From contig JAHZKU010000099.1 in assembly GCA_022600255.1 (NCBI GenBank), forward strand, positions 1 to 26,284: a DNA stretch of 26,284 nt, given 5' to 3'. The notes under the pieces were generated by a model. That model did no database searches and was not told the DNA's origin. It was given only the letters and a program-made list of their open reading frames with translations. Of the stretch, positions 15,278 through 22,690 are shown in pieces. The stretch's first letter is position 1. Each line of letters opens with the position of its first letter. Both the position numbers and the translations under genes were made by a program. Origin of the DNA: Actinomycetes bacterium. Its GTDB lineage: Bacteria > Actinomycetota > Actinomycetes > S36-B12 > GCA-2699445.

Positions 15278-16175
15278 GGAGCAGAGCCCCGTGCAGGCCG
15301 AGCCCGATGCCCCGCAGGCGGATACCGCCGCCGAACTGGGGGTAGCTCGTGTGGACGTGGACGTGCCAGCGCAACGCGATACTGAAGACTTCTTGAACGA
15401 CCCTGACGAGAACGAACGGGTGCTTCGTGAGTTGTGGCGCGCGTTGAAGAAGGATGGTGACAAGCAGGCGCGGGAACGGTTGATTCTGCGTTACGCCCCT
15501 CTCGTGAAGTATGTTGCCGGGCGGGTCAGCATTGGGCTGCCGCAAAACGTGGACACCGCTGACCTCGTGAGCAACGGCATGTTCGGCCTGATTGATGCGA
15601 TCGAGAAGTTTGATCCAGATCGGGCGATCAAGTTTGAAACCTACGCGGTCACTCGGATTCGAGGCGCCATCATCGATGAGTTGCGCAGCTTCGACTGGGT
15701 GCCGCGGTCCGTGCGCCAGAAGGCTCGCGATGTGGAACGGACTTACGCCCAGTTGCTGGCTGAGTTAGGGCGCACGCCGACCGATGACGAGGTCGCCGAA
15801 GCCATGGACATATCGGTCAAGAACCTGCGTCAAATCTTCCGCCAGGTTTCCTACGTGCATGTAGCGGCGCTCGATGAGTTGCTGAGCCTCGGCGGCGATA
15901 AGTCCGACCGCGTCACCTTGGGCGACACGATTCCCGACAAGCACACCGACGATCCCGTCTCCGCGTTCGAGTCCGAGGAGACCAAAGATGTCTTGGGTAG
16001 GGCGGTCTCAGATCTCCCCGAGCGGGAGATGATCGTGATTTCCTTGTACTACTACGAAGGCATGACCCTGAATGAGGTCGGCCAAGTCCTCGGAGTAACC
16101 GAGAGTCGTGCCTGCCAGTTACACACCAAGGCGGTTATGCAACTGCGCGCCCGGCTTGCCCAAGACGAGGCATAA
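15252..16175 (+). CDS. whiG: RNA polymerase sigma factor, WhiG/FliA type
   Basis: Sigma factor of group 3 (sigma-28 type). In Streptomyces WhiG controls sporulation; FliA homologues control motility. The 307-residue product has region 2 at about 70-165 (LVKYVAGRVSIGLP, FGLIDAIEKFDPDRAIKFETY, RIRGAIIDELRSFDWVPRSVRQ), region 3 and region 4 from about 255 (LPEREMIVISLYYYEGMTLNEVGQVLGVTESR). The start ATG has GAGGAAG upstream and lies inside the recombinase gene, 26 bp before its stop. In the region 4 recognition helix, the usual TESRVSQ reads TESRACQ. No flagellar or sporulation genes are in the window, so the regulon cannot be inferred. The 51-bp gap to the convergent peptidase gene shows no clear terminator. 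Confidence 0.93.
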   Translation: MSRPTPGHKEQSPVQAEPDAPQADTAAELGVARVDVDVPAQRDTEDFLNDPDENERVLRELWRALKKDGDKQARERLILRYAPLVKYVAGRVSIGLPQNVDTADLVSNGMFGLIDAIEKFDPDRAIKFETYAVTRIRGAIIDELRSFDWVPRSVRQKARDVERTYAQLLAELGRTPTDDEVAEAMDISVKNLRQIFRQVSYVHVAALDELLSLGGDKSDRVTLGDTIPDKHTDDPVSAFESEETKDVLGRAVSDLPEREMIVISLYYYEGMTLNEVGQVLGVTESRACQLHTKAVMQLRARLAQDEA

Positions 16176-16226
16176 GGTCGGACGAACCCTGATTAGGCAA
16201 CCCCCGCTTGATTTACCCGGCGAGCA

Positions 16227-16712
16227 TTATCGCGATGCCACCGCTGGTGCGACCAGCCGAGCGCTGGCGTCGCCCAATAAGAGTCGGGGGTCCAAATAGC
16301 GTTCGCCAATGCGCAGTCCCCAATGGAGACAAGCAACGCAGTGTCCAGTTCCTTGGCGGACGATTCCGATTGCCTGTGCAGGCGCTAGGGCTGTGAAGAG
16401 CGGCAGGTCGGTGGAGACTGGCTGATAGGAAGCCCGTGCGGCTCCATGCTGGACGACGACAGTTGGGGTTCCTCCGGGCCGCCCCTTCCACACAAGCACG
16501 CCCCGCTGCGGAGTGCGAACCCGCTCGCCCTTGCTCGCAGCCAGGTCCAGCCCGCGGTGGCCGGGTAGCCAGTCCGGCCAGGGGGGTGCAAAGTCCCTGA
16601 TCACATGGGCCGAGGTTGGCCAAGTCAGGTTGGGCACCTGACTGGGTTGCGCCAGCGGTTGTGTCACAGGGCTCAGCCATAACAAGGCGCTGGTCACGAT
16701 GAAGTTGATCAT
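16227..16712 (-). CDS. Secreted M23 family peptidase (LytM-like)
   Basis: Product of 161 residues with a probable signal peptide at 1-21 (INFIVTSALLWLSPV core) and a single M23 domain. GHRGLDLAA provides zinc ligands H52 and D56; CLHWGLRIG near 128-136 provides H130; ERYLDPRLLL is the typical end of this family. M23 enzymes cut peptidoglycan cross-bridges. The first His of the usual HxH is Cys here, a form I recall in the actinobacterial homologues beside rpsB, so activity is uncertain. The frame is open 24 codons further upstream, but the start giving a signal peptide is preferred. The gene is convergent with whiG and divergent from rpsB, as in Streptomyces. Confidence 0.85.
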   Translation of the reverse strand: MINFIVTSALLWLSPVTQPLAQPSQVPNLTWPTSAHVIRDFAPPWPDWLPGHRGLDLAASKGERVRTPQRGVLVWKGRPGGTPTVVVQHGAARASYQPVSTDLPLFTALAPAQAIGIVRQGTGHCVACLHWGLRIGERYLDPRLLLGDASARLVAPAVASR

Positions 16713-16850
16713 TTGCCCATCGTTGGCTCGCGACACGTGTGGTGGCTTAGCTAGTGCAGGGTTGGGGATCATCGGCCACTGCAAGCCATGCGTGCAAGTG
16801 TTGTCCTGTCATCAGATTCCGGGAACTGGGAGTACCGGCATCAGGTTGGC

Positions 16851-16879
16851 TTGGGATTGCTGCTCGCGACCGATACACT
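16851..16879 (+). promoter_or_regulatory. Promoter of rpsB
   Basis: TTGGGA (16851-16856) and TACACT (16874-16879) are separated by exactly 17 bases, the best sigma-70-type match in the window. Transcription would start near 16886, giving a leader of about 327 bases. Confidence 0.6.
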
Positions 16880-16885
16880 TGCGTA

Positions 16886-17212
16886 CATCTGACAACAGTC
16901 AGAAATTCGCGCATCCGGTGGGCCGCAACCAGCCAGGACATGTCCAGGACACGTCAGGGACACATTCGGCTGGATACCAATCGAGATCGTCGTGTTTGGC
17001 CATTCTTAGTGTGCCGTGTCTTCACGGCAGAGAATGAGACTTGCATGTCAGTCCCGTGCGGGAAAGCTGTCCACTCTCCACCTACGGTGCCAGCCACAAT
17101 CCAAGTGGATTTGACGGTTGGCGAGGTGGGCAACGGATGCCAGGGTAGGCCACAACCGTGGGCTACAAGAACCGAAATGGGTGTGCGGAAGCGTGCCCGA
17201 AAGGACGAAATC
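16886..17212 (+). promoter_or_regulatory. Long structured leader of rpsB
   Basis: This 327-base stretch has no gene I can support. It holds several short hairpins. CCAGCC/GGCTGG (16929-16973) encloses the 11-base repeats. TGCCGTG/CACGGCA has a TCTT loop (17012-17029). TAGGCCAC pairs with GTGGGCTA with one G-G mismatch around loop AACC (17146-17165). A long leader with stable stems before a ribosomal protein gene is consistent with feedback control by S2, but no known leader family is recognised. Confidence 0.4.
16935..16967 (+). repeat. Three tandem 11-base units in the rpsB leader
   Basis: The units begin at 16935, 16946 and 16957: AGGACATGTCC, AGGACACGTCA and GGGACACATTC. The first contains the perfect palindrome GGACATGTCC (16936-16945). 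The set is bracketed by CCAGCC and GGCTGG, which can pair. It could be a protein-binding site on DNA or RNA, or a short slippage-born repeat. Confidence 0.5.
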
Positions 17213-17995
17213 ATGGCCGTCGTCACAATGCGACAACTCTTAGACAGTGGTGTTCACTTCGGACATCAAACCCGCCGTTGGAACCCAAAGATGAAGCGCT
17301 TCATCTTCACGGAGCGGAACGGTATCTACATCATCGACCTGCAGGGGTCGCTGGGCTACATCGACAAGGCCTATGAGTTTGTCAGCCAGACCGTTGCCCA
17401 CGGTGGGACGATCCTGTTTGTTGGCACGAAGAAGCAAGCCCAGGAAGCCGTGGCCCAGCAGGCCACAAGGGTCGGCATGCCTTACGTCAACAATCGTTGG
17501 CTTGGCGGCATGTTGACCAACTTCAGCACGGTGCATGGCCGGTTGGAGCGACTCAAAGAACTTGAAGAAATCGACTTTGATGACGTGGCCGGATCTCGGC
17601 TCACGAAGAAGGAATTGCTCACCCTGCGCCGCGAGAAGGACAAACTCGAGCACACCCTTGGTGGTATCCGCACCATGGAGAAGGTTCCCAGCGCCGTCTG
17701 GGTGGTTGACACCAAGAAGGAGCACATCGCCGTCAAGGAAGCGCAGAAGCTCGGTATCCCCGTCATCGCCATCCTCGATACCAACTGTGATCCCGATGAG
17801 GTCGACTACCCGGTTCCGGGCAACGACGATGCGATCCGGGCGGTGTCAATCCTGACTCGGGTCATCGCAGACGCGGTGGCTGACGGCATGGTGGCGCGCT
17901 CTGCCGGTAAGGATGCCGAGACCGAAGCCGAGCCGCTCGCTGAGTGGGGAGACCGACATGCTGGCTTCCGCCGACGAGACAGCCGCAGCCGGTGA
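17213..17995 (+). CDS. rpsB: 30S ribosomal protein S2 (uS2), frameshifted near the C-terminus
   Basis: Small-subunit protein required for S1 binding and late 30S assembly. The S2 domain is complete: MRQLLDSGVHFGHQTRRWNP, FIFTERNGIYIIDLQ, FVGTKKQAQE, NNRWLGGMLTN, DTKKEHIAVKEAQKLGIPV, NCDPDEVDYPVPGNDDAIR. As read, the frame ends after 260 residues. At W245 (LAEW) it leaves the expected continuation at a run of four G (17946-17949); removing one G joins it to a 93-codon Ala/Glu-rich tail and gives 338 residues. The last 15 residues as read (GDRHAGFRRRDSRSR) are basic and not S2-like. ATG 17213 has AAGGA upstream; the longer upstream open frame is leader. Confidence 0.93.
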   Translation: MAVVTMRQLLDSGVHFGHQTRRWNPKMKRFIFTERNGIYIIDLQGSLGYIDKAYEFVSQTVAHGGTILFVGTKKQAQEAVAQQATRVGMPYVNNRWLGGMLTNFSTVHGRLERLKELEEIDFDDVAGSRLTKKELLTLRREKDKLEHTLGGIRTMEKVPSAVWVVDTKKEHIAVKEAQKLGIPVIAILDTNCDPDEVDYPVPGNDDAIRAVSILTRVIADAVADGMVARSAGKDAETEAEPLAEWGDRHAGFRRRDSRSR

Positions 17996-18230
17996 GGCCG
18001 AGGCCAAGGGCGCAACCGAGGTTGAAGCCGCGGTTGAAGCCGAGGTCGCCTCAGCCGATGCAGCGGCGGAGGCTGTTGTTGCGGCAGACCCCGAAGGGGT
18101 TGCGGCTGAGAACGCTGTCGTCGCGGAGAATCTGGCTGAGGTTGTCGCCGAGGAGACGGTCATCGCCGCCGAAACGGCTGCCCTCGCCGAAGCGACCGCT
18201 GAGACCACGCAGTCTGAAGAAACCAAATAG
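17949..18230 (+). other. rpsB: Out-of-frame continuation of rpsB (acidic S2 tail)
   Basis: In the +1 frame relative to rpsB, the sequence continues E-T-D-M-L-A-S-A-D-E and then an Ala/Glu/Val-rich stretch to a TAG at 18228-18230, just ahead of tsf. Actinobacterial S2 proteins commonly read LAEWE followed by such an acidic tail, and codon use stays coding-like throughout. It has no ribosome site of its own. The simplest reading is that it belongs to rpsB and was separated by a one-base insertion in the G run; an independent 105-residue gene from ATG 17913 is unlikely. A small CCACC/GGTGG hairpin (18232-18244) follows the stop. Confidence 0.8.
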
Positions 18231-18305
18231 CCCACCTCGGGTGGCACACTCGCCCGGCGTTTCATCAGGGCACGCACACGCTTGTAAACGAGGAAGAAGG
18301 AAACC

Positions 18306-19118
18306 ATGGCGATCAAGGCCGCAGACGTAAAGAAGCTCCGGGACATGACCGGGGCCGGCATGATGGAGTGCAAGAAGGCACTTGTTGAAGCTGAAGGCGA
18401 CATTGACCAGGCCGTCGAGGCTCTGAGAATTGCGGGCGCAGCGAAGGCAGCAAAGCGCGCTGATCGTCAAGCTGCCAACGGCATCGTGGCCCAGGAGGGC
18501 AACACGGTTGTGGAACTGCTTTGTGAAACAGACTTCGTGGCCAAGAACGCCGACTTCATCGCTCTCGCTGAAGAAATCGCGACAGTGGCAGACACCCAGC
18601 AACCCGCGGACGCCGCGGCACTGGCGGAGTTGCCGCTGGCTTCGGGCAAAACGGTGGGTGAGGCTGTCGCGGATGCGGCCGTTGTCATTGGGGAAAAGAT
18701 CGAACTGGGCCGATACTCTCGGTTGGATGGGGACGTTGAGGTCTACATGCACCAACGGTCGGCAGATCTTCCCCCCGCCGTGGGCGTGCTAGTGGCGTAC
18801 ACCGGTGATGCCGGTCAGGCCAAGTCTGTGGCGATGCAGATTGCGGCAATGCGGCCGCGGTTCCTGACCCGTGATGAGGTTCCGGCGGACATCGTGGAGA
18901 ACGAGCGCCGAATCGCCGAAGCGACCGCGATCGAGGAGGGCAAACCGGAGCGGGCCCTTCCCAACATCATTGATGGTCGCGTAAACGGATTCTTCAAGGA
19001 AACCGTATTACTTGAGCAGCCATCAGTGCAGGAATCTAAGAAGACTGTAGCCAAAGTGCTGGAAGAAAACGGAACCAGCATTACCGGATTTGCCCGCATT
19101 GAGATCGGCCAACCGTAG
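18306..19118 (+). CDS. tsf: Translation elongation factor EF-Ts
   Basis: Nucleotide exchange factor that recycles EF-Tu from GDP to GTP. The 270-residue product has the N-terminal UBA-like domain (VKKLRDMTGAGMMECKKAL), the core motif TDFV at 75-78 that inserts into EF-Tu, and the C-terminal KKTVAKVLEENG segment. AGGAAGAAGGA gives a strong ribosome site 75 bp after the rpsB tail, and rpsB-tsf-pyrH-frr is the standard order. Confidence 0.97.
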   Translation: MAIKAADVKKLRDMTGAGMMECKKALVEAEGDIDQAVEALRIAGAAKAAKRADRQAANGIVAQEGNTVVELLCETDFVAKNADFIALAEEIATVADTQQPADAAALAELPLASGKTVGEAVADAAVVIGEKIELGRYSRLDGDVEVYMHQRSADLPPAVGVLVAYTGDAGQAKSVAMQIAAMRPRFLTRDEVPADIVENERRIAEATAIEEGKPERALPNIIDGRVNGFFKETVLLEQPSVQESKKTVAKVLEENGTSITGFARIEIGQP

Positions 19119-19168
19119 GTCGGCACTTCTGGTCTGAGAGTCTTAGGGTCTTGAAGGAAGGACAACCA

Positions 19169-19927
19169 ATGCCGACACCAGCAGGTGCCCAAGTGGAGTC
19201 TTCGTGGCCGGAGGTACCCGACGGCGGCTTCTCCCGGGTGCTGCTGAAGTTATCCGGCGAAGCACTGGCCGGTGGTGGCGGACTCGGTGTCGACCCGGAG
19301 GTTGTCCGCTCAATCGCAAAACAAATCGCCGATGTTGTGGCTGGTGGCGTCGAGGTTGCTGTTGTCATCGGGGGTGGCAATTACTTCCGGGGCGCGGAAC
19401 TGTCAGAGCACGGCATGGAACGCGCCCGCGCCGACTATATGGGTATGCTCGGGACTGTCATGAACTGCCTTGCGCTGCAGGACTTCTGCGAAAAGCAGGG
19501 CATTGACACTCGCGTTCAAACTGCGATCTCTATGGGACAGGTCGCTGAGGCGTATATTCCCCGGCGGGCCGAGCGCCATCTGGAGAAGGGCCGCGTGGTG
19601 ATCTTTGGCGCGGGCCTAGGCGTCCCGTACTTCTCCACGGACACCACCGCCGCGCAACGATCCTTGGAGATCGGGGCGCAAGTGGTCTTGATGGCAAAGG
19701 GCGTCGACGGTGTTTACGACAAGGATCCGCGCGAGCACCCAGACGCGGTGAAGTATGACCGGCTCACGTATGACGAGGTGTTGCAGCGGGATCTAAAGGT
19801 TGCTGATGCAACCGCGATCAGTTTGTGTCGCGATCAGAAGCAACCGATTGTTGTGTTCAATCTGCTTGAGGTGGGCAACATCGCCCGCGCGGTCCGCGGC
19901 GACCGGATTGGCACGCTAGTAAATTAG
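19169..19927 (+). CDS. pyrH: UMP kinase
   Basis: Phosphorylates UMP to UDP with ATP in pyrimidine synthesis; a hexameric amino-acid-kinase-fold enzyme. The 252-residue product has VLLKLSGEALAG at the phosphate site, VVIGGGNYFRG, RADYMGMLGTVMN, IFGAGLGVPYFSTDTTAAQR, LMAKGVDGVYDKDP and the end VVFNLLEVGNIARAVRGDRIGTLV. The frame also has a TTG at 19151, but ATG 19169, directly after AAGGAAGGA, is the likely start. Located 50 bp after tsf and 33 bp before frr, in the usual translation cluster. Confidence 0.96.
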   Translation: MPTPAGAQVESSWPEVPDGGFSRVLLKLSGEALAGGGGLGVDPEVVRSIAKQIADVVAGGVEVAVVIGGGNYFRGAELSEHGMERARADYMGMLGTVMNCLALQDFCEKQGIDTRVQTAISMGQVAEAYIPRRAERHLEKGRVVIFGAGLGVPYFSTDTTAAQRSLEIGAQVVLMAKGVDGVYDKDPREHPDAVKYDRLTYDEVLQRDLKVADATAISLCRDQKQPIVVFNLLEVGNIARAVRGDRIGTLVN

Positions 19928-19960
19928 GATTCGGGGCATGGAGACCATGGAGGTTGGGCG

Positions 19961-20518
19961 ATGATTGACGACACGCTGCTCGAGGCGGAAGAGAAGATGG
20001 ACAAGGCGCTAGCCGTTGCCCAAGAAGAGTTTTCCACCATTCGAACCGGTCGGGCCAACCCGGCCATGTTCAACAAGATCTTTGTGAATTACTACGACAC
20101 GCCCACACCGCTGACGCAACTGGCCTCGTTTGCAGCTCCGGAAGCGCGGATGATGATCGTGACCCCCTACGACAAGTCCAGCATCGATGCCATTGAGAAG
20201 GCGATCCGGGATTCTGATCTCGGTGTCAATCCGGCCTCTGATGGCAACATTGTGCGGGTCGTGCTGCCGTCGTTGACGGAGGAGCGTCGCAAGGAGTACA
20301 TCAAGCTTGCCCGCTCGAAGGCCGAAGATGCCCGAATCTCAATCCGCAGTGTCCGCCGGCATGCCAACCAGACCTTGGATAAGTTGGTCAAGGACGGCGA
20401 GGTGGGCAAGGACGATGTGCATCGCGCAGAAAAGGATCTGGACGAGACCACCGCTGGCCATGTCAGCCAGATTGACGAACTGCTAACCCACAAGGAAGCC
20501 GAACTACTAGAGGTCTAG
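19961..20518 (+). CDS. frr: Ribosome recycling factor
   Basis: Splits post-termination ribosomes together with EF-G. The 185-residue product has the standard length and motifs: FSTIRTGRANPAMFNKI, the YDTPTPLTQLASFAAPEARM segment, PYDKSSIDAIEKAI, the PSLTEERRKEYIKLARSKAE helix and KDLDETTAGHVSQID. ATG 19961 has GGAGG upstream with a spacing of about 10 bases. Confidence 0.97.
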   Translation: MIDDTLLEAEEKMDKALAVAQEEFSTIRTGRANPAMFNKIFVNYYDTPTPLTQLASFAAPEARMMIVTPYDKSSIDAIEKAIRDSDLGVNPASDGNIVRVVLPSLTEERRKEYIKLARSKAEDARISIRSVRRHANQTLDKLVKDGEVGKDDVHRAEKDLDETTAGHVSQIDELLTHKEAELLEV

Positions 20519-20690
20519 GCCAAGCTCTCAACATGATCACGGCCGTGCTCTCCCCATCGACACGTAATGGCGGCCAACCGGATTCGAGGTCAGCAAATCT
20601 CACTCCTCGGCGGTTCAGAGTGGCTATGCGGCCCGAAACCCGACATGGTTGAGGGTCTAATGGTGCAGTCAGCAGAGCAACAGGAGTGTC
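20519..20690 (+). promoter_or_regulatory. Gap before cdsA with a candidate -10 box
   Basis: This 172-bp gap holds no gene. TCTAAT at 20656-20661 matches five of six -10 consensus bases and would start transcription about 23 bases before cdsA; no -35 is clear. A perfect palindrome CACGGCCGTG lies at 20538-20547, and a CGAGG/CCTCG pair (20585-20609) could form a modest hairpin. AGGAG at 20681-20685 is the cdsA ribosome site. Confidence 0.4.
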
Positions 20691-21548
20691 ATGACTGATT
20701 CGACTAGACCCGGTGAAGCCGCGGTCAAGGAATCAGAACCGGACAAGGGCGGGCGCAACGTTCCGGTCGCGATTGGCGTCGGGGTGTTACTCGGGCTGCT
20801 GATTCTGGGCAGTTTGTTGTGGGTTAAGGCGCTCTTTATCGTCCTGGCGTCCGTGGCATTGATGATCGGCGTCACCGAACTGCAACGCGCCTTTGCCAAC
20901 CGGAACGTGAAAATCTCGGCTCTACCGCTGCTGATCGGCACCCCGATCGTTTGTGTCGCTGCGTTCTGGCATGGCGAACAGGCCTTCTTGGCTTCCTTTG
21001 CGGCCCTGTTCTTGGTGCTGTTGGTGTGGCGAATGCCTTCGGGTACCGACAACTACGTCAGGGACACCACCGCCAGCGTCTTCGTGGCTTGCTACTTGCC
21101 GTTAATGCTCGGGTTTGCGGCCCTGATGCTGCGTACCGATGACGGGCCTATTTGGATCATTGCGTTTGTCGCGCTGACGATCAGCAGCGATATTGGCGGT
21201 TTTGCCGCAGGTGTGTTGTTCGGAAAACACCCCATGGCACCAAGTATTAGCCCGAAGAAATCCTGGGAGGGTTTCGCCGGATCCATCATCGCCCAGGTGG
21301 CGGTGGGTGTGGGTCTATTCGTCTGGGCGTTGGATGGGAGCTGGTGGATGGGGGTTGTGGCAGGTGTGGTGATGACCATCACGGCCACGTTAGGCGATTT
21401 CGTCGAGTCCAGCATCAAACGCGATCTTGGTATCAAGGACATGGGTTCGATCGTCCCCGAACACGGCGGAATCATGGATCGGTTGGATTCGCTGCTCCCC
21501 AATGCATTCGTCGCTTGGGCACTCTTTGCCGCATTCTTAGGGACATGA
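20691..21548 (+). CDS. cdsA: Phosphatidate cytidylyltransferase
   Basis: Integral membrane enzyme that makes CDP-diacylglycerol from phosphatidic acid and CTP, the precursor of the major phospholipids. The 285-residue product has a polar N-terminus and about eight hydrophobic segments. The family signature lies at 240-266 as SSIKRDLGIKDMG then VPEHGGIMDRLD. The position usually Gly in PGHGG is Glu (E257); the Asp residues of the catalytic site are kept. The stop and the rlmN start overlap in ATGA, so the two are coupled. Confidence 0.94.
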   Translation: MTDSTRPGEAAVKESEPDKGGRNVPVAIGVGVLLGLLILGSLLWVKALFIVLASVALMIGVTELQRAFANRNVKISALPLLIGTPIVCVAAFWHGEQAFLASFAALFLVLLVWRMPSGTDNYVRDTTASVFVACYLPLMLGFAALMLRTDDGPIWIIAFVALTISSDIGGFAAGVLFGKHPMAPSISPKKSWEGFAGSIIAQVAVGVGLFVWALDGSWWMGVVAGVVMTITATLGDFVESSIKRDLGIKDMGSIVPEHGGIMDRLDSLLPNAFVAWALFAAFLGT

Positions 21549-22657
21549 CCACATCGGGACCAGCCCTGGACATCACTGCGAAGGGCGCTAAACCGGCCCG
21601 GCCTGCGAACCACTGGGCCGACTTGGCCCTTCCGGAACGTCGAGACGCCGTGGCTGCCCTGGGATTGCCGCAGTTTCGGGCTGACCAGATTTCTCGGCAG
21701 TACTACGGCCGACTGTCGGCCGCTCCGCAGGAGTGGTCAGAGTTTAATGCCACCACGAGTGCCACTGTCCAGAAGGCGTGGTTCCCCGAACTCCTAGAAC
21801 CGGTATCAGCGTTGTCCTGCGACGCGGGGGAGACGGTTAAGCGATTGCATCGGCTAACCGGAGGTGCGCTCGTAGAGAGTGTCATCATGGCCTACCCCGA
21901 TCGTGTGACGGCCTGTGTGTCATCCCAAGCGGGGTGCGGGATGGCCTGTCCGTTCTGTGCCACCGGCCAAGGCGGGTTGACGCGAAACCTCACCACCGGG
22001 GAGATCGTGGAACAGGTTCGCCAAGCCGCAGTCTTGGCACAGCAGAACCACTTGGGCAAGGGTCGGCTAAGCAATATCGTCTTTATGGGGATGGGTGAGC
22101 CACTGGCCAACTACAAGCCGCTGCTTGCGGCCTTGCACCGGATCGTCGACCCCAGTCCAGCTGGTTTCGGGATTTCGGCTCGGTCGGTCACGGTCTCCAC
22201 CGTGGGCTTGGTGCCTCGGATCGGACAACTGGCGCAGGAAGGCCTACCGGTCACACTTGCGGTGTCGCTACACGCCCCAGACGACGAACTGCGGGACACC
22301 CTGGTGCCCATCAACACCCGTTGGCAAGTCGCTGAAGTCTTGGATGCAGCCGACAACTACGCTGACAAGACTGGGCGCCGATACTCAATCGAATACGCGC
22401 TGATTCGTGACATCAACGATCAACCGTGGCGTGCAGACTTGCTTGGACAACTGCTGCGCGACCGCCTCACCCATGTCAATCTGATTCCGCTGAACCCAAC
22501 GCCAGGCTCCATCTGGACTGCCAGCACGGGTGCGGCGCAAGACGCGTTCGTGGCCGGGTTGCAGCGACACGGTGTCCACGTAACTGTGCGAGACACCCGC
22601 GGCCAAGAAATCGACGGGGCCTGCGGACAACTCGCTGCCTCCCGCCGCGAAGATTGA
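21545..22657 (+). CDS. rlmN: Dual-specificity 23S rRNA/tRNA adenine-C2 methyltransferase RlmN
   Basis: Radical-SAM enzyme that methylates A2503 of 23S rRNA and A37 of some tRNAs. The 370-residue product has the iron-sulfur motif CxxxCxxC at C131, C135 and C138 (CGMACPFC), the two extra catalytic cysteines C124 (ACVSSQ) and C360 (GACGQLA), GMGEPLANY, SLHAPDDELRD and LIPLNPTPGS. The frame runs upstream inside cdsA to 21344, but ATG 21545 in the ATGA overlap is the start. Complete and typical in length. Confidence 0.96.
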   Translation: MTTSGPALDITAKGAKPARPANHWADLALPERRDAVAALGLPQFRADQISRQYYGRLSAAPQEWSEFNATTSATVQKAWFPELLEPVSALSCDAGETVKRLHRLTGGALVESVIMAYPDRVTACVSSQAGCGMACPFCATGQGGLTRNLTTGEIVEQVRQAAVLAQQNHLGKGRLSNIVFMGMGEPLANYKPLLAALHRIVDPSPAGFGISARSVTVSTVGLVPRIGQLAQEGLPVTLAVSLHAPDDELRDTLVPINTRWQVAEVLDAADNYADKTGRRYSIEYALIRDINDQPWRADLLGQLLRDRLTHVNLIPLNPTPGSIWTASTGAAQDAFVAGLQRHGVHVTVRDTRGQEIDGACGQLAASRRED

Positions 22658-22669
22658 TTGGCTTGGCGC

Positions 22670-22690
22670 TCGCCAGTGTTTGGCGATTTC
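22670..22690. terminator. Weak hairpin between convergent rlmN and acyl-CoA dehydrogenase
   Basis: TCGCCA (22670-22675) pairs with TGGCGA (22681-22686) around GTGTT, followed by TTTC on the plus strand; an overlapping TGGC/GCCA stem lies just before. The convergent genes are only 31 bp apart and this is the only structure there. The short T-run makes it a weak candidate, and the hairpin overlaps the stop of the minus gene. Confidence 0.35.

Noticed and set aside
16754..17212. In-frame open reading frame of about 150 codons upstream of rpsB
   Set aside because: S2 proteins begin at the MAVVTMRQLL sequence with a good ribosome site at 17213; the upstream translation is Cys/Arg-rich, unlike any S2, and covers the promoter and leader.
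17913..18230. Independent 105-residue acidic protein gene
   Set aside because: It lacks a ribosome site, starts inside rpsB and its sequence is the expected S2 tail; it is best read as rpsB after a frameshift.
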